A stretch of DNA of 11,751 nt from Syntrophaceae bacterium UBA2208 (GTDB lineage: Bacteria > Desulfobacterota > BSN033 > UBA1163). The stretch spans positions 1 through 11,751 of the forward strand of contig DCUS01000103.1 of assembly GCA_002327885.1 (NCBI GenBank), in the 5' to 3' direction. Shown here one piece after another: positions 1-6,809 of this stretch. Every line of letters starts with the position of its first letter. Position 1 is the first letter of the stretch. The translations under genes were made by a program, and so were the position numbers. Below the pieces are notes generated by a model that worked only from the letters and a program-made list of their open reading frames with translations, was not told the origin of the DNA and did no database searches.

Positions 1-146
1 CCCAGCCCGGATATATTCGAGAAGAAATACCCGTCCCCTTTGAGCGTCCCCGGGATCTCTCCATTAAAGAATTGCCTGATTTTGGAAAAATGAAGGGACA
101 CATCTGGAAGATCCTGGAGGAGGAGGTACGAAAAAGCTGTGGATGA
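1..146 (+). CDS. ABC transporter ATP-binding protein, C-terminal end (partial)
   Basis: The window opens inside a + strand frame that starts at base 3 and runs without a stop to TGA at 144-146, giving 47 residues. The tail contains a proline/arginine/aspartate stretch (PFERPRDLSIKEL) followed by a helix ending in IWKILEEEV. This matches the C-terminal end of SsuB/TauB-type ATPases, which energise uptake of nitrate, sulfonates, taurine or related compounds. The Walker and signature motifs lie upstream of the window and cannot be checked. The next frame, a permease remnant, starts inside this stop region with GTG at 139, the tight coupling expected of an ABC operon. The family call rests on the short tail plus the neighbour; the substrate is unknown. 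Confidence 0.6.
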   Translation, partial: QPGYIREEIPVPFERPRDLSIKELPDFGKMKGHIWKILEEEVRKSCG

Positions 147-471
147 CCCGATGAAAGAAAATCATCGCTTTTTTGGGTTTAAGAGGGAAAGTTTAGTAAC
201 GGTGCTGATCATCTTCTTGATCGCCATCGCCTGGGAATTGAGCGTCTCTTTGGGCTGGCTCTCTTCCCTTTTTTTCCCGCCCCCCTCGGTCATCCTCTCA
301 ACCCTTATCAGACTCATCCTCAATCATAAACTGGTGGACAATACCGGAATTACCTTATGGCGTGTCTATGTCAGTCTGGTCATGACCGCCCTGCTGGGCA
401 TCTTCTTCAATGTCTTTCTCCAGCGCATGGCTGTCACCCTCGCTCCTTGGAAAACAGAGCAGCGGATTTGA
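139..471 (+). pseudogene. ABC transporter permease (SsuC/TauC type), internally deleted
   Basis: The frame encodes 110 residues, whereas permeases of this family have about 250. The N-terminal half is normal: a first membrane segment, then the family motif GWLSSLFFPPPSVILSTL (about residues 39-56) and LWRVYVSL (about 73-80). From about residue 82 the sequence instead resembles the extreme C-terminus of the same family: a short hydrophobic run TALLGIFFN, then a basic helix and APWK. The central membrane segments and the cytoplasmic EAA loop that contacts the ATPase are missing, so an in-frame deletion of roughly 140 codons is inferred. GTG at 139 overlaps the ATPase stop and has a GGAGGAGG stretch 12 nt upstream; ATG at 151 is the alternative start. 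The product could not form a normal transport channel. An assembly collapse is possible but less likely. Confidence 0.6.
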
Positions 472-532
472 GTCTGTACCCATTTTCTTATCACAGCCAA
501 AAGTAAAAAAACCTTAGACTTTAGGCCTTTTC

Positions 533-561
533 TTGACTTGACTCCCGGCCAATTTTATAAT
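533..561 (+). promoter_or_regulatory. Sigma-70-type promoter for the polysaccharide module
   Basis: A TTGACT -35 box (533-538) is followed after exactly 17 bp by a perfect TATAAT -10 box (556-561). The predicted start of transcription is near 568. It lies in the 150-bp gap between the permease remnant and the deacetylase gene and points at the latter, leaving a leader of about 54 nt. It is the best promoter match noticed in the window. Confidence 0.7.
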
Positions 562-621
562 TCTCAACCATGAATCCTCTGACGAAATCTGTAAACGATA
601 TGGCTACTTAGAAAATAAGAT

Positions 622-1383
622 ATGACTCAACGCCTGCCCATATTGACTTTCCACACCCTGGATGACCTGCCTTCCGTCACTTCATTTCCACCGAACCTAT
701 TCCGGCATGGTTTAAGGAAACTGTTTAAGAACGGATATCGAACCATCAGCCTATTGGAAGGCGCCGATTGCTTACGGATGAAAAAATCTTTCCCTGAAAA
801 ATCATTTGTCATTACCTTTGATGATGGATATGAAACAGTATATAAAGCGGCATTCCCAATATTGCAGGAATACGGGATGTCTGCCACCATCTTCATCACC
901 GTGGGAGAAAATGGAAATCATCAGGATGAAGAAAGACTGCCTTCACTCGAAGGTCGCTCAATGCTGAACTGGCGTGAAATACAGGAGATGAAACGATTGG
1001 GAATTGAATTTGGAGCCCACACGCTTACTCATCCGGACCTGACCCGTTTGCCTCGAGACCGGATGGAAATGGAAATTTTTGAATCAAAAAAAATCATCGA
1101 AAATACCTTATGCACACCGGTCTCTTGCTTTGCTTATCCTTATGGGCGATATAATGACAGTGTTCGAGAATTTGTCCGGCAGCACTTCGTCTGTGGTTCT
1201 TCTGACCGGTTAGGGTTCATCACCCCAACCAGTAACCTCGATACTCTCGAACGGGTAGATGCCTACTATCTTCGAACAGATTCATTGTTTCATCTGATGT
1301 TAACGAGATGGTTTTTTTGGTATATCTGGGCATGTCGTATCCCTCGCGGGATTCGGCGTACGGCGGAGAATATTTTAAGATAA
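622..1383 (+). CDS. Polysaccharide deacetylase family protein (NodB homology, CE4)
   Basis: This is a predicted metal-dependent hydrolase that removes acetyl groups from N-acetylated sugars. Its 253 residues show the CE4 motifs in order: TFDDGY at 65-70 with the catalytic base and metal aspartate (D67, D68), HTLTHPDL at 133-140 with the two metal histidines (H133, H137), and FAYPYG at 170-175. The opening LPILTFHTLDD is typical of polysaccharide-biosynthesis deacetylases. There is no signal peptide. A strongly hydrophobic and basic stretch near the C-terminus (about 222-240) could bind the membrane. An in-frame TAA at 616-618 fixes ATG 622 as the first possible start, although no clear Shine-Dalgarno precedes it. 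It is the first gene after the 533-561 promoter and lies 38 bp before the phosphodiesterase gene. The family is secure; the natural substrate is unknown. Confidence 0.88.
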   Translation: MTQRLPILTFHTLDDLPSVTSFPPNLFRHGLRKLFKNGYRTISLLEGADCLRMKKSFPEKSFVITFDDGYETVYKAAFPILQEYGMSATIFITVGENGNHQDEERLPSLEGRSMLNWREIQEMKRLGIEFGAHTLTHPDLTRLPRDRMEMEIFESKKIIENTLCTPVSCFAYPYGRYNDSVREFVRQHFVCGSSDRLGFITPTSNLDTLERVDAYYLRTDSLFHLMLTRWFFWYIWACRIPRGIRRTAENILR

Positions 1384-1407
1384 TGGATCAAATCTATGGA
1401 TTGTGAA

Positions 1408-1414
1408 AAGGAGG
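1408..1414 (+). promoter_or_regulatory. Ribosome binding site that decides a TTG start
   Basis: A complete AAGGAGG lies 7 nt before the TTG at 1422. No ATG or GTG fits the frame as well, so this site fixes TTG as the start of the phosphodiesterase gene. It is the strongest Shine-Dalgarno sequence in the + strand run. Confidence 0.8.
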
Positions 1415-1421
1415 ATGAAGA

Positions 1422-3080
1422 TTGGATAAACATCGCACATTGATCATCGGTCTGGACGGAGCGACCTTCGACATTATCGAACCTATGGTTCGGGCTGGAC
1501 GTTTACCTGCCTTTGCAAACCTATTGTCTCAGGGGGTCCATGGACCCCTGAAGGCCTGGCCAAATCTAAACAGTGCGGCCGCATGGAGTTCGATCGTCAC
1601 AGGATATAATCCGGGAATGCACGGGGTTCATGATTTTGGAAGCGCTCCGCCCCAGCGGGGTTATGCATGGCACCCCATGACCGCCTTGGATCGAAAGAAG
1701 GACCCCTTTTGGCGTCTTCTAAGTGCGAAAGGGAAAAAAGTAAACATCATCAATGTCCCCATCAGTTACCCGGCGGATCCCATCAATGGGTTCATGATTG
1801 CCGGAATGGATACCCCAGGGTTATCCAGCCATGGGTTTGCCCATCCCCCTGAGTTACAAGATGAACTGAGTCGCCAGGGCATCGGTTATATCATCGATGT
1901 CCCCAATCTTGGCGACCTCAGCCGAAAACATCCTGACCGACTTCCCCTTGAGGTGAAAAAGATGGTGGAGGCTCGGTCCCAAACGATTCTCTACCTTTTG
2001 AAAAAACCATGGGATGCCTTCATGGCTGTTTTTGTGGCGCTGGATCGAGTTCAACACTACTATTGGCCGAAAGGAGAGTTTTCTCTTGAAAAAAGAGAGT
2101 GGGCCCCTATCCGTGAGACCTATCAACTGATTGACTCCTTTCTGGGTGATGTGTTGACGCAGGTGGATCAGAACACCACCCTCCTCATCGTCTCTGATCA
2201 TGGTTTTGGCTTCATGCTGGCGGCAAACCGCTTATTGAACCGTCTTTTTGCAAAACTCGGTCTTCTCTCTTTTCGGCAGGGCTCAAATCGCCTTCAGGGG
2301 AGATTATTAAAAACTCTTCTCCTTTACGGACGACGCTATATTCCTTATCGGTTCCAATATCCTTTGTCCAGAACCTTCCGGAGGCTCCATATCCAAGCAG
2401 TGAGTGAAAGCATGTTCGCTGGTATTGACTGGTCTCGAACCCAAGCCTTTGCATCTCCCCATGGAGGGCAGGTATTTATTAATCTGAAGGGGCGTCAACC
2501 TGAAGGAACGGTTTCTCTTGAAGATTACCGTTCCCTTCGAGAAAAAATCCGAGGGATTCTCCAAAACTTAATCGATCCAACCACAGGGAAACGTGTCATC
2601 AAGACTGTTCACCTCCGCGAGGATATCTTTCACGGACCTTATTTAGATCCCGTGGGAGACCTGGTGATCGAATGGAATATTGAAGCGATTGGAAACGCTC
2701 TGTGCTCCCCTACTCCGGGCTACCAAACCTCCGTCAGCATCTCACAGGGTTCAGGTTTTTTCCAGGGATGGACAGGAACCCATCGACCTTTTGGTATCTT
2801 CCTCGCTTATGGCCCTCACATTAAAAAAAGGGAGACCATCTCCACGGCCACCCAATATGATATCACCCCTACTATTCTTTATCTTCAGAATCATCCTATC
2901 CTGAATGATATGGACGGGAAGGTCTTAATCGATATCTTTACAGAGGATCACCTCAACAACCATCCCGTTCAGTTTAGCGAACCACCGGATTTACAATGGA
3001 AAGCCCCTGCCGGTGAGCTGGATGCGGAGGAAAACCGAAAAATCGAAGAACGCCTGAGAGGTCTGGGATACATCGAATAG
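1422..3080 (+). CDS. Alkaline phosphatase superfamily phosphodiesterase/nucleotide pyrophosphatase-like hydrolase
   Basis: The 552 residues carry the full two-metal site of the NPP/type I phosphodiesterase family: D12 in IIGLDGATF, a nucleophile region PNLNSAAAWSSIVTG (47-61), D208 and H212 in DRVQH, D259 and H260 in VSDHGFG, and H454 in GTHRPFG. By alignment from memory, the nucleophile usually found as Thr is Ser51 here. The C-terminus ends in ERLRGLGYIE, a tail typical of this uncharacterised branch. There is no signal peptide, so the enzyme is probably cytoplasmic or at the inner membrane face. It would cleave phosphodiesters or phosphomonoesters. Its place between a sugar deacetylase and a flippase suggests a phosphate-containing glycan or lipid-linked precursor as substrate (inference). 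TTG is chosen as the start because of the adjoining AAGGAGG. Confidence 0.82.
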   Translation: MDKHRTLIIGLDGATFDIIEPMVRAGRLPAFANLLSQGVHGPLKAWPNLNSAAAWSSIVTGYNPGMHGVHDFGSAPPQRGYAWHPMTALDRKKDPFWRLLSAKGKKVNIINVPISYPADPINGFMIAGMDTPGLSSHGFAHPPELQDELSRQGIGYIIDVPNLGDLSRKHPDRLPLEVKKMVEARSQTILYLLKKPWDAFMAVFVALDRVQHYYWPKGEFSLEKREWAPIRETYQLIDSFLGDVLTQVDQNTTLLIVSDHGFGFMLAANRLLNRLFAKLGLLSFRQGSNRLQGRLLKTLLLYGRRYIPYRFQYPLSRTFRRLHIQAVSESMFAGIDWSRTQAFASPHGGQVFINLKGRQPEGTVSLEDYRSLREKIRGILQNLIDPTTGKRVIKTVHLREDIFHGPYLDPVGDLVIEWNIEAIGNALCSPTPGYQTSVSISQGSGFFQGWTGTHRPFGIFLAYGPHIKKRETISTATQYDITPTILYLQNHPILNDMDGKVLIDIFTEDHLNNHPVQFSEPPDLQWKAPAGELDAEENRKIEERLRGLGYIE

Positions 3081-3144
3081 ATTCTCCATGGATATTAGGT
3101 GCTTACATATCTGAGACATTAGAAAGAAACGATCAAGAAATAGA

Positions 3145-4593
3145 ATGGATGCGGCCCAGAAAACAGTTCGAAATGCCTCTTTGGTTTTAATTCAGAGAGG
3201 AATTTATATTGCCACTACCTTCCTGTTTGCTTTTTTTGTCCCCCGCATGATGGGACCCAGTCACTACGGGCAGTTTGCACTCCTCTATTCGCTTTCTTTT
3301 TTGTTTAGCATGTTGAGTGATTTTGGTTTGACTCAAGTCATGGGTCGCTATATTCCCCAGTTCAATCTTCAGGGAGAAATAGAAAATTCGAAAAAATTAT
3401 TGAATTCCTTTCTGATGCTGGGTTTCATCAGTGGTACTTTTGCCGGTGTTCTTTACCTCCTCATTACACACTTCTGGCTGAAGGATATTCATTTCCTCTC
3501 CCTTGTCCCTATGGCGATCGTTGTCTTGATCCGGTCCCTGACCTTTCCTTTATTCTCGCTCTTTCTCGGTTTGAACCAAGCCGCCCGCTGGGGAAGCAAA
3601 GATGTCCTCGGTCGCATATTGTCCATTCCCTTACTGATCCTTTTTTTCTATCTCGGGGGCCTTCCGGGAGCCTGCTTAGGGCTTTTACTGACGGAGATAT
3701 TTATCCTGGTCCTCGGGGTCTGGTGGGGAAGGTCTTATCTCTCCCGGGCCTATATGCAACTGAATCTCCGGTTTCTTTACCCCTATCTTCACTTCGGCCT
3801 CCTCTTCTTTATCTCTCATCTTACTTACACCGCCCTTCAACATAGCGGGGGAGTCCTTGTCCGCACGCTCAATCCTGACTATACTCAGGTAAGTTATTTC
3901 GAATTGGCCCAAAAAATATTCCTTACCGCATCATTCGCTTACCCCCAGTTCTCACTATCTTTCGTCCCACATATGACCGTGCTGTTAAAAAGTGGGAAAA
4001 CGGAGACCCTCAAATTTTGGATCGAACAACTATTGAGATGGCTGACCGTGGCAGGGGTCGTGATCACGTTCAGTTTCCTTATTTTCAGCGAGGATCTGGT
4101 GCGACTGATTTTAGGCAAAGCCTATCACCCCGTGGCCACTAATCTATTCCCTCTTTCATTCGTTTTCTTATTTTTAGCATTAGGCAGCGTTTCAAATCTT
4201 CTTGCCCTCGTTTATGAAAAACCGAAAGTGGCGCTGGCAGGCTCCATCTTAAGGCTCGCTGTTTTTTGGGGGTTAGGCTTTCCCCTGATTGCTTTCTGGG
4301 GGAGTTATGGGGGTTGTTTAGCGTTGCTTATCGCATCCATATGCAATTCAGGCTATTTGACCTGGCGCATGCGGTCTCATTTTGCCTATCCCTTGAGAAA
4401 ATGGATTTTTGCAATGGGCCTTGGGGCTTTATTCCTGCCCCTGCTCTGGTTCCGATCTACCTTGCCCACCAACATCGTTCTTTTCAGTTTCTTTTTGATC
4501 GGGTATATGGTTATTTTATTTTTACTGCGTATTATTACATGGTCAGAGATTCGGACCCTGTTACAAACGATCGTTTCAGGAATCACTCGATAA
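3145..4593 (+). CDS. Polysaccharide flippase (Wzx/RfbX-like, MOP superfamily)
   Basis: This is a 482-residue integral inner-membrane protein with about 12-14 hydrophobic segments spread over its whole length. The start has the family pattern: an amphipathic N-terminus (VRNASLVLIQRGIYI), then PRMMGPSHYGQFALLYS (33-49) and LSDFGLTQVMGRYIPQF (57-73), the loop regions conserved in lipid-linked oligosaccharide flippases. Such proteins move undecaprenyl-diphosphate-linked repeat units from the cytoplasmic to the periplasmic leaflet. The gene lies 64 bp after the phosphodiesterase gene and 19 bp before the next one, so co-transcription is likely. No glycosyltransferase, Wzy polymerase or export gene is in the window, so the glycan it carries cannot be named. 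A MATE-type drug exporter is a weaker alternative, because the N-terminal motifs favour the polysaccharide branch. Confidence 0.85.
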   Translation: MDAAQKTVRNASLVLIQRGIYIATTFLFAFFVPRMMGPSHYGQFALLYSLSFLFSMLSDFGLTQVMGRYIPQFNLQGEIENSKKLLNSFLMLGFISGTFAGVLYLLITHFWLKDIHFLSLVPMAIVVLIRSLTFPLFSLFLGLNQAARWGSKDVLGRILSIPLLILFFYLGGLPGACLGLLLTEIFILVLGVWWGRSYLSRAYMQLNLRFLYPYLHFGLLFFISHLTYTALQHSGGVLVRTLNPDYTQVSYFELAQKIFLTASFAYPQFSLSFVPHMTVLLKSGKTETLKFWIEQLLRWLTVAGVVITFSFLIFSEDLVRLILGKAYHPVATNLFPLSFVFLFLALGSVSNLLALVYEKPKVALAGSILRLAVFWGLGFPLIAFWGSYGGCLALLIASICNSGYLTWRMRSHFAYPLRKWIFAMGLGALFLPLLWFRSTLPTNIVLFSFFLIGYMVILFLLRIITWSEIRTLLQTIVSGITR

Positions 4594-4612
4594 ATAATGA
4601 AATGAATCAATC

Positions 4613-5497
4613 ATGCACCTCCCCACGATACTTTTAGAAGGGAAAAAACTTCCCAGAACGATTTTCTCCGTTCAGCCCCCCTCTCCCCTCAGGGATCGAG
4701 AAACCTATCCCCTGATGGAAAAGGCCTATGAAATGGGAGCCTGGTGTTTCGATCTCCACTCACCCAAACATCTTAAATCTTTTAAAGAGTTGAAAAAACT
4801 AACGATGGATGAGAGGCTGATCGGCCTGGGTCATTTGGAAGCGGGAGAAGGGCTTTCTCTTTTGGGAAAGCCTCTCAATCGATTTGAATCAAAAATCATT
4901 TCAACGATCAAAAAAGAGCTGGCCCTCCCCCATTTACCTCAGAATATTTTTCCGCTCTCTTCTTCCTCTGAAATCCTCACGCAAAAAGAGACGGATCGAA
5001 TTGTATTCGACCCACTTCGCTTCGACAAAACCCTTTCTGTCTTCGATCCCGAAGAGTCTCCATTTCTTCTGATCGGAGAAAAATATGGAGATTGGCTTTT
5101 GGCGCTCGGTCGGATCGATCTCCTCCATGAGATGGTACGCCGGGTCAGGGAAAAGGGATTCATCCCTATCTTTTCATGTCAATGGGCAACCTTTTCGCTT
5201 CCGAAGGCCAAATCCCTTCGTGTCGCCGCCTTTGCCATTCCCATCAATCAGGAATGGAGTCTTTTTGATTTGCAGCAAGCCGTTCGCCTGATCAAGAAAT
5301 TTGATAAACCCGTGATCAGCCTGAACCCTCTCGCTGAAGGTAAACTTGTGAAAGAATGTGAAGGGGCTTTTTCTTTCCTCTTCGATGAATTGAAGATTTA
5401 TGCCATGATTGCGGAGATTGCCTCAGAAGAAGAAACCGGAAGATTGATGGAGGCATTGAAGCGATTCCCCTCCCTCATCCCACCCCGAAAAACATGA
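4613..5497 (+). CDS. Uncharacterised protein, probable TIM-barrel fold
   Basis: The product has 294 residues and I do not recognise its family. Short hydrophobic strands alternate with charged helices: TIFSV (16-20), CFDLHS (45-50), RLIGLGHL (68-75), RIVFDPL (129-135), FIPIFSCQW (183-191), VAAFAIP (204-210) and PVISLNPLAEGKL (233-245). That spacing fits a beta/alpha barrel, and the last segment recalls the late strands of aldo/keto reductases, but no Asp-Tyr-Lys-His tetrad can be placed with confidence. There is no signal peptide or membrane segment, so it is probably soluble and cytoplasmic. It starts 19 bp after the flippase stop, which argues for one operon. Its last codons overlap the convergent kinase gene by 23 bp. 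The coding call is firm because of its length, intact frame and plausible protein composition; the function is open. Confidence 0.75.
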   Translation: MHLPTILLEGKKLPRTIFSVQPPSPLRDRETYPLMEKAYEMGAWCFDLHSPKHLKSFKELKKLTMDERLIGLGHLEAGEGLSLLGKPLNRFESKIISTIKKELALPHLPQNIFPLSSSSEILTQKETDRIVFDPLRFDKTLSVFDPEESPFLLIGEKYGDWLLALGRIDLLHEMVRRVREKGFIPIFSCQWATFSLPKAKSLRVAAFAIPINQEWSLFDLQQAVRLIKKFDKPVISLNPLAEGKLVKECEGAFSFLFDELKIYAMIAEIASEEETGRLMEALKRFPSLIPPRKT

Positions 5498-6047
5498 TCG
5501 TTCCTGCCACAAGGGGAATGGCGAGATTATCATCCACCTGAATCGGGAGGAGTTCCACCAGGGTGCACCCCAAAGCAGCAAGGCTTCCCCAAAATCGATT
5601 TAGATCGGGATAAACCCAGACGATCATGAGAGAACAAACAAAAAATGCAAGACTCCCTTCCAATGTTTTTCCGAAGATCCGGATTCTCCCGATCCCTTTC
5701 CCCACCAGGGCCGCCGCGGTATCCGAGAGAATCAGGATGAGAAGACTTACCATGGCGATTGATTTTGGGAAGAAGAGAATCACCAGGATACTCGAGAAGA
5801 GAAAATAGGTCGAACCCATGAGTGTGTCTTTTTCCTTCTCTCTGAGAACGGTGCCAACAAAATATCTCTGAAAAAGAGAGGCCATCTTAGAATGGTAGTG
5901 ACGGAGAAGATCGACAGTGAGGAATCCGAAAAAAAGGGGGACAAGGATGGTAATGACGGTCTTCTCGGGAAGCATGGCATATCCGATCGGGATGGAAAGC
6001 GTCGCCAGATGTACAATCTTCCGTTTAATCTCAAGGCCTGTCAACAT
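5475..6047 (-). CDS. Dolichol/diacylglycerol/polyprenol kinase family membrane protein
   Basis: This 190-residue membrane protein has about six hydrophobic segments. It carries motifs of the CTP-dependent lipid kinase group (SEC59/DGK1/VTE5-like): EIKRKIVHL (6-14), KDTLMGSTYFLFS (73-85), LSDTAAALVGKGIGR (107-121), GKTLEGSLAFF (126-136) and a closing E165 with DDN (172-174). The family phosphorylates membrane-embedded prenols or diacylglycerol, and in bacteria the true substrate is mostly unknown. A role in recycling a polyprenol carrier would suit the neighbouring flippase, but the gene lies on the opposite strand in the rluB cluster, so that link is only suggestive. ATG at 6047 is preceded by AAGAAGAG. 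The 3' end overlaps the convergent gene by 23 bp, and the protein ends abruptly after a hydrophobic run (IMFFGVG), normal for this group. Confidence 0.8.
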   Translation of the reverse strand: MLTGLEIKRKIVHLATLSIPIGYAMLPEKTVITILVPLFFGFLTVDLLRHYHSKMASLFQRYFVGTVLREKEKDTLMGSTYFLFSSILVILFFPKSIAMVSLLILILSDTAAALVGKGIGRIRIFGKTLEGSLAFFVCSLMIVWVYPDLNRFWGSLAALGCTLVELLPIQVDDNLAIPLVAGTIMFFGVG

Positions 6048-6058
6048 CTCTTCTTACC

Positions 6059-6090
6059 AGCTCATAGCTAATGGCTATCGGCCATCAGCT
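6059..6090. repeat. Heptad (7-bp period) repeat array over the rluB stop codon
   Basis: On the + strand the bases fall into units AGCTCAT, AGCTAAT, GGCTATC, GGCCATC and a partial AGCT, a 7-bp period with consensus close to RGCYNAT. The array fills most of the 27-bp rluB-kinase gap and also encodes the last residues of RluB (ADGR-stop). Variation between units has made the right half complementary to the left half, which produces the hairpin listed separately. A similar 7-bp period with other bases precedes mnmG at 10581. Confidence 0.6.
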
Positions 6091-6095
6091 TTTTT
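6066..6095 (+). terminator. Intrinsic terminator on the + strand
   Basis: An AGCT + ATGGC stem (6066-6075, with one unpaired/mismatched A) pairs with GCCAT + AGCT (6081-6090) around a 5-base loop, followed directly by six T (6090-6095). The T run is on the + strand only, so it would stop rightward transcripts. It would therefore act on read-through from the polysaccharide module running antisense through the kinase gene. It would not act on the minus-strand operon. Confidence 0.5.
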
Positions 6096-6800
6096 AAGTT
6101 TCTCCATCTCTTCTGGAGTAAGAAAACGAAATTGCCCGAAAGGAAGATCTCCCAATTGAATCGGTCCGTATTCGATTCGTTTCAATTTGAGAACAGGGTG
6201 GCCAATGGCTGAAAACATCCTCTTCACCAGATGATTTCTTCCCTCTGTCACCACGATACGAACCCAGCTGTTTTTCTCTCTTTCCTGGATAAGGCTGCAT
6301 GAAACAGCCTTCGCCTCCCCATCTTCGAGCGCCACCCCCTTCTTCAGCCTTGTCAGTTTTTTCTCTTCCGGAACTCCTGTCACTTTCACTAAATAGGTCT
6401 TGGGAACAGAGAATTTGGGATGAGAGAGAAGATGAGCGAGGTCCCCATCATTGGTGAGGAGGAGGAGTCCCTCCGCATCGAAATCGAGACGACCCACCGG
6501 ATAAATTCTCCACTTCGGATTTTTAAGAAGATCCATAATGGTCGGCCTTCCTTTCGGATCTCTAACCGTGGAAAGGTAACCCCTGGGTTTATTGAGGAGA
6601 AGGATCACTTTGGGTTCAAAGAGATTGAGTCTCTTTCCATCCACTTTGATATGATCTTTGGAGGGATCGGCCTTGAAACCCAACACCTCAATGACCCTGC
6701 CGTTGACCGTCACCCTTCCCTCGATCATCATCCTCTCCGCTTCCCTCCTCGAAGCAACCCCGGCTTTGGCTAATATTTTTTGAATCCGTTCAAGCGCCAA
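6075..6800 (-). CDS. rluB: rRNA pseudouridine synthase, RsuA/RluB family
   Basis: The 241 residues form an N-terminal S4 RNA-binding domain (about 3-60, with QKILAKAGVASRREAERMI-like spacing and VTVNG) and a pseudouridine synthase domain. The catalytic motif PVGRLDFDAEGLLLLTNDG (101-119) contains the catalytic aspartate D106. KTYLVKV (134-140) and EGRNHLVKRMF (186-196) complete the family signature. RluB makes pseudouridine in helix 89-90 of 23S rRNA near the peptidyl-transferase centre; RluE/RluF/RsuA paralogues are the alternatives, but the position next to scpB is typical of rluB. The start ATG lies 9 bp after the scpB stop, indicating coupled translation. The last few residues are encoded by the 7-bp repeat array. 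Confidence 0.9.
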   Translation of the reverse strand: MALERIQKILAKAGVASRREAERMMIEGRVTVNGRVIEVLGFKADPSKDHIKVDGKRLNLFEPKVILLLNKPRGYLSTVRDPKGRPTIMDLLKNPKWRIYPVGRLDFDAEGLLLLTNDGDLAHLLSHPKFSVPKTYLVKVTGVPEEKKLTRLKKGVALEDGEAKAVSCSLIQEREKNSWVRIVVTEGRNHLVKRMFSAIGHPVLKLKRIEYGPIQLGDLPFGQFRFLTPEEMEKLKKADGR

Positions 6801-6809
6801 TGGGATACC

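Noticed and set aside
495..535. Possible terminator after the permease remnant (A run, CCTTAGACTTTAGG, T-rich tail)
   Set aside because: The stem is only three to four pairs with an internal mismatch, too weak to support a terminator.
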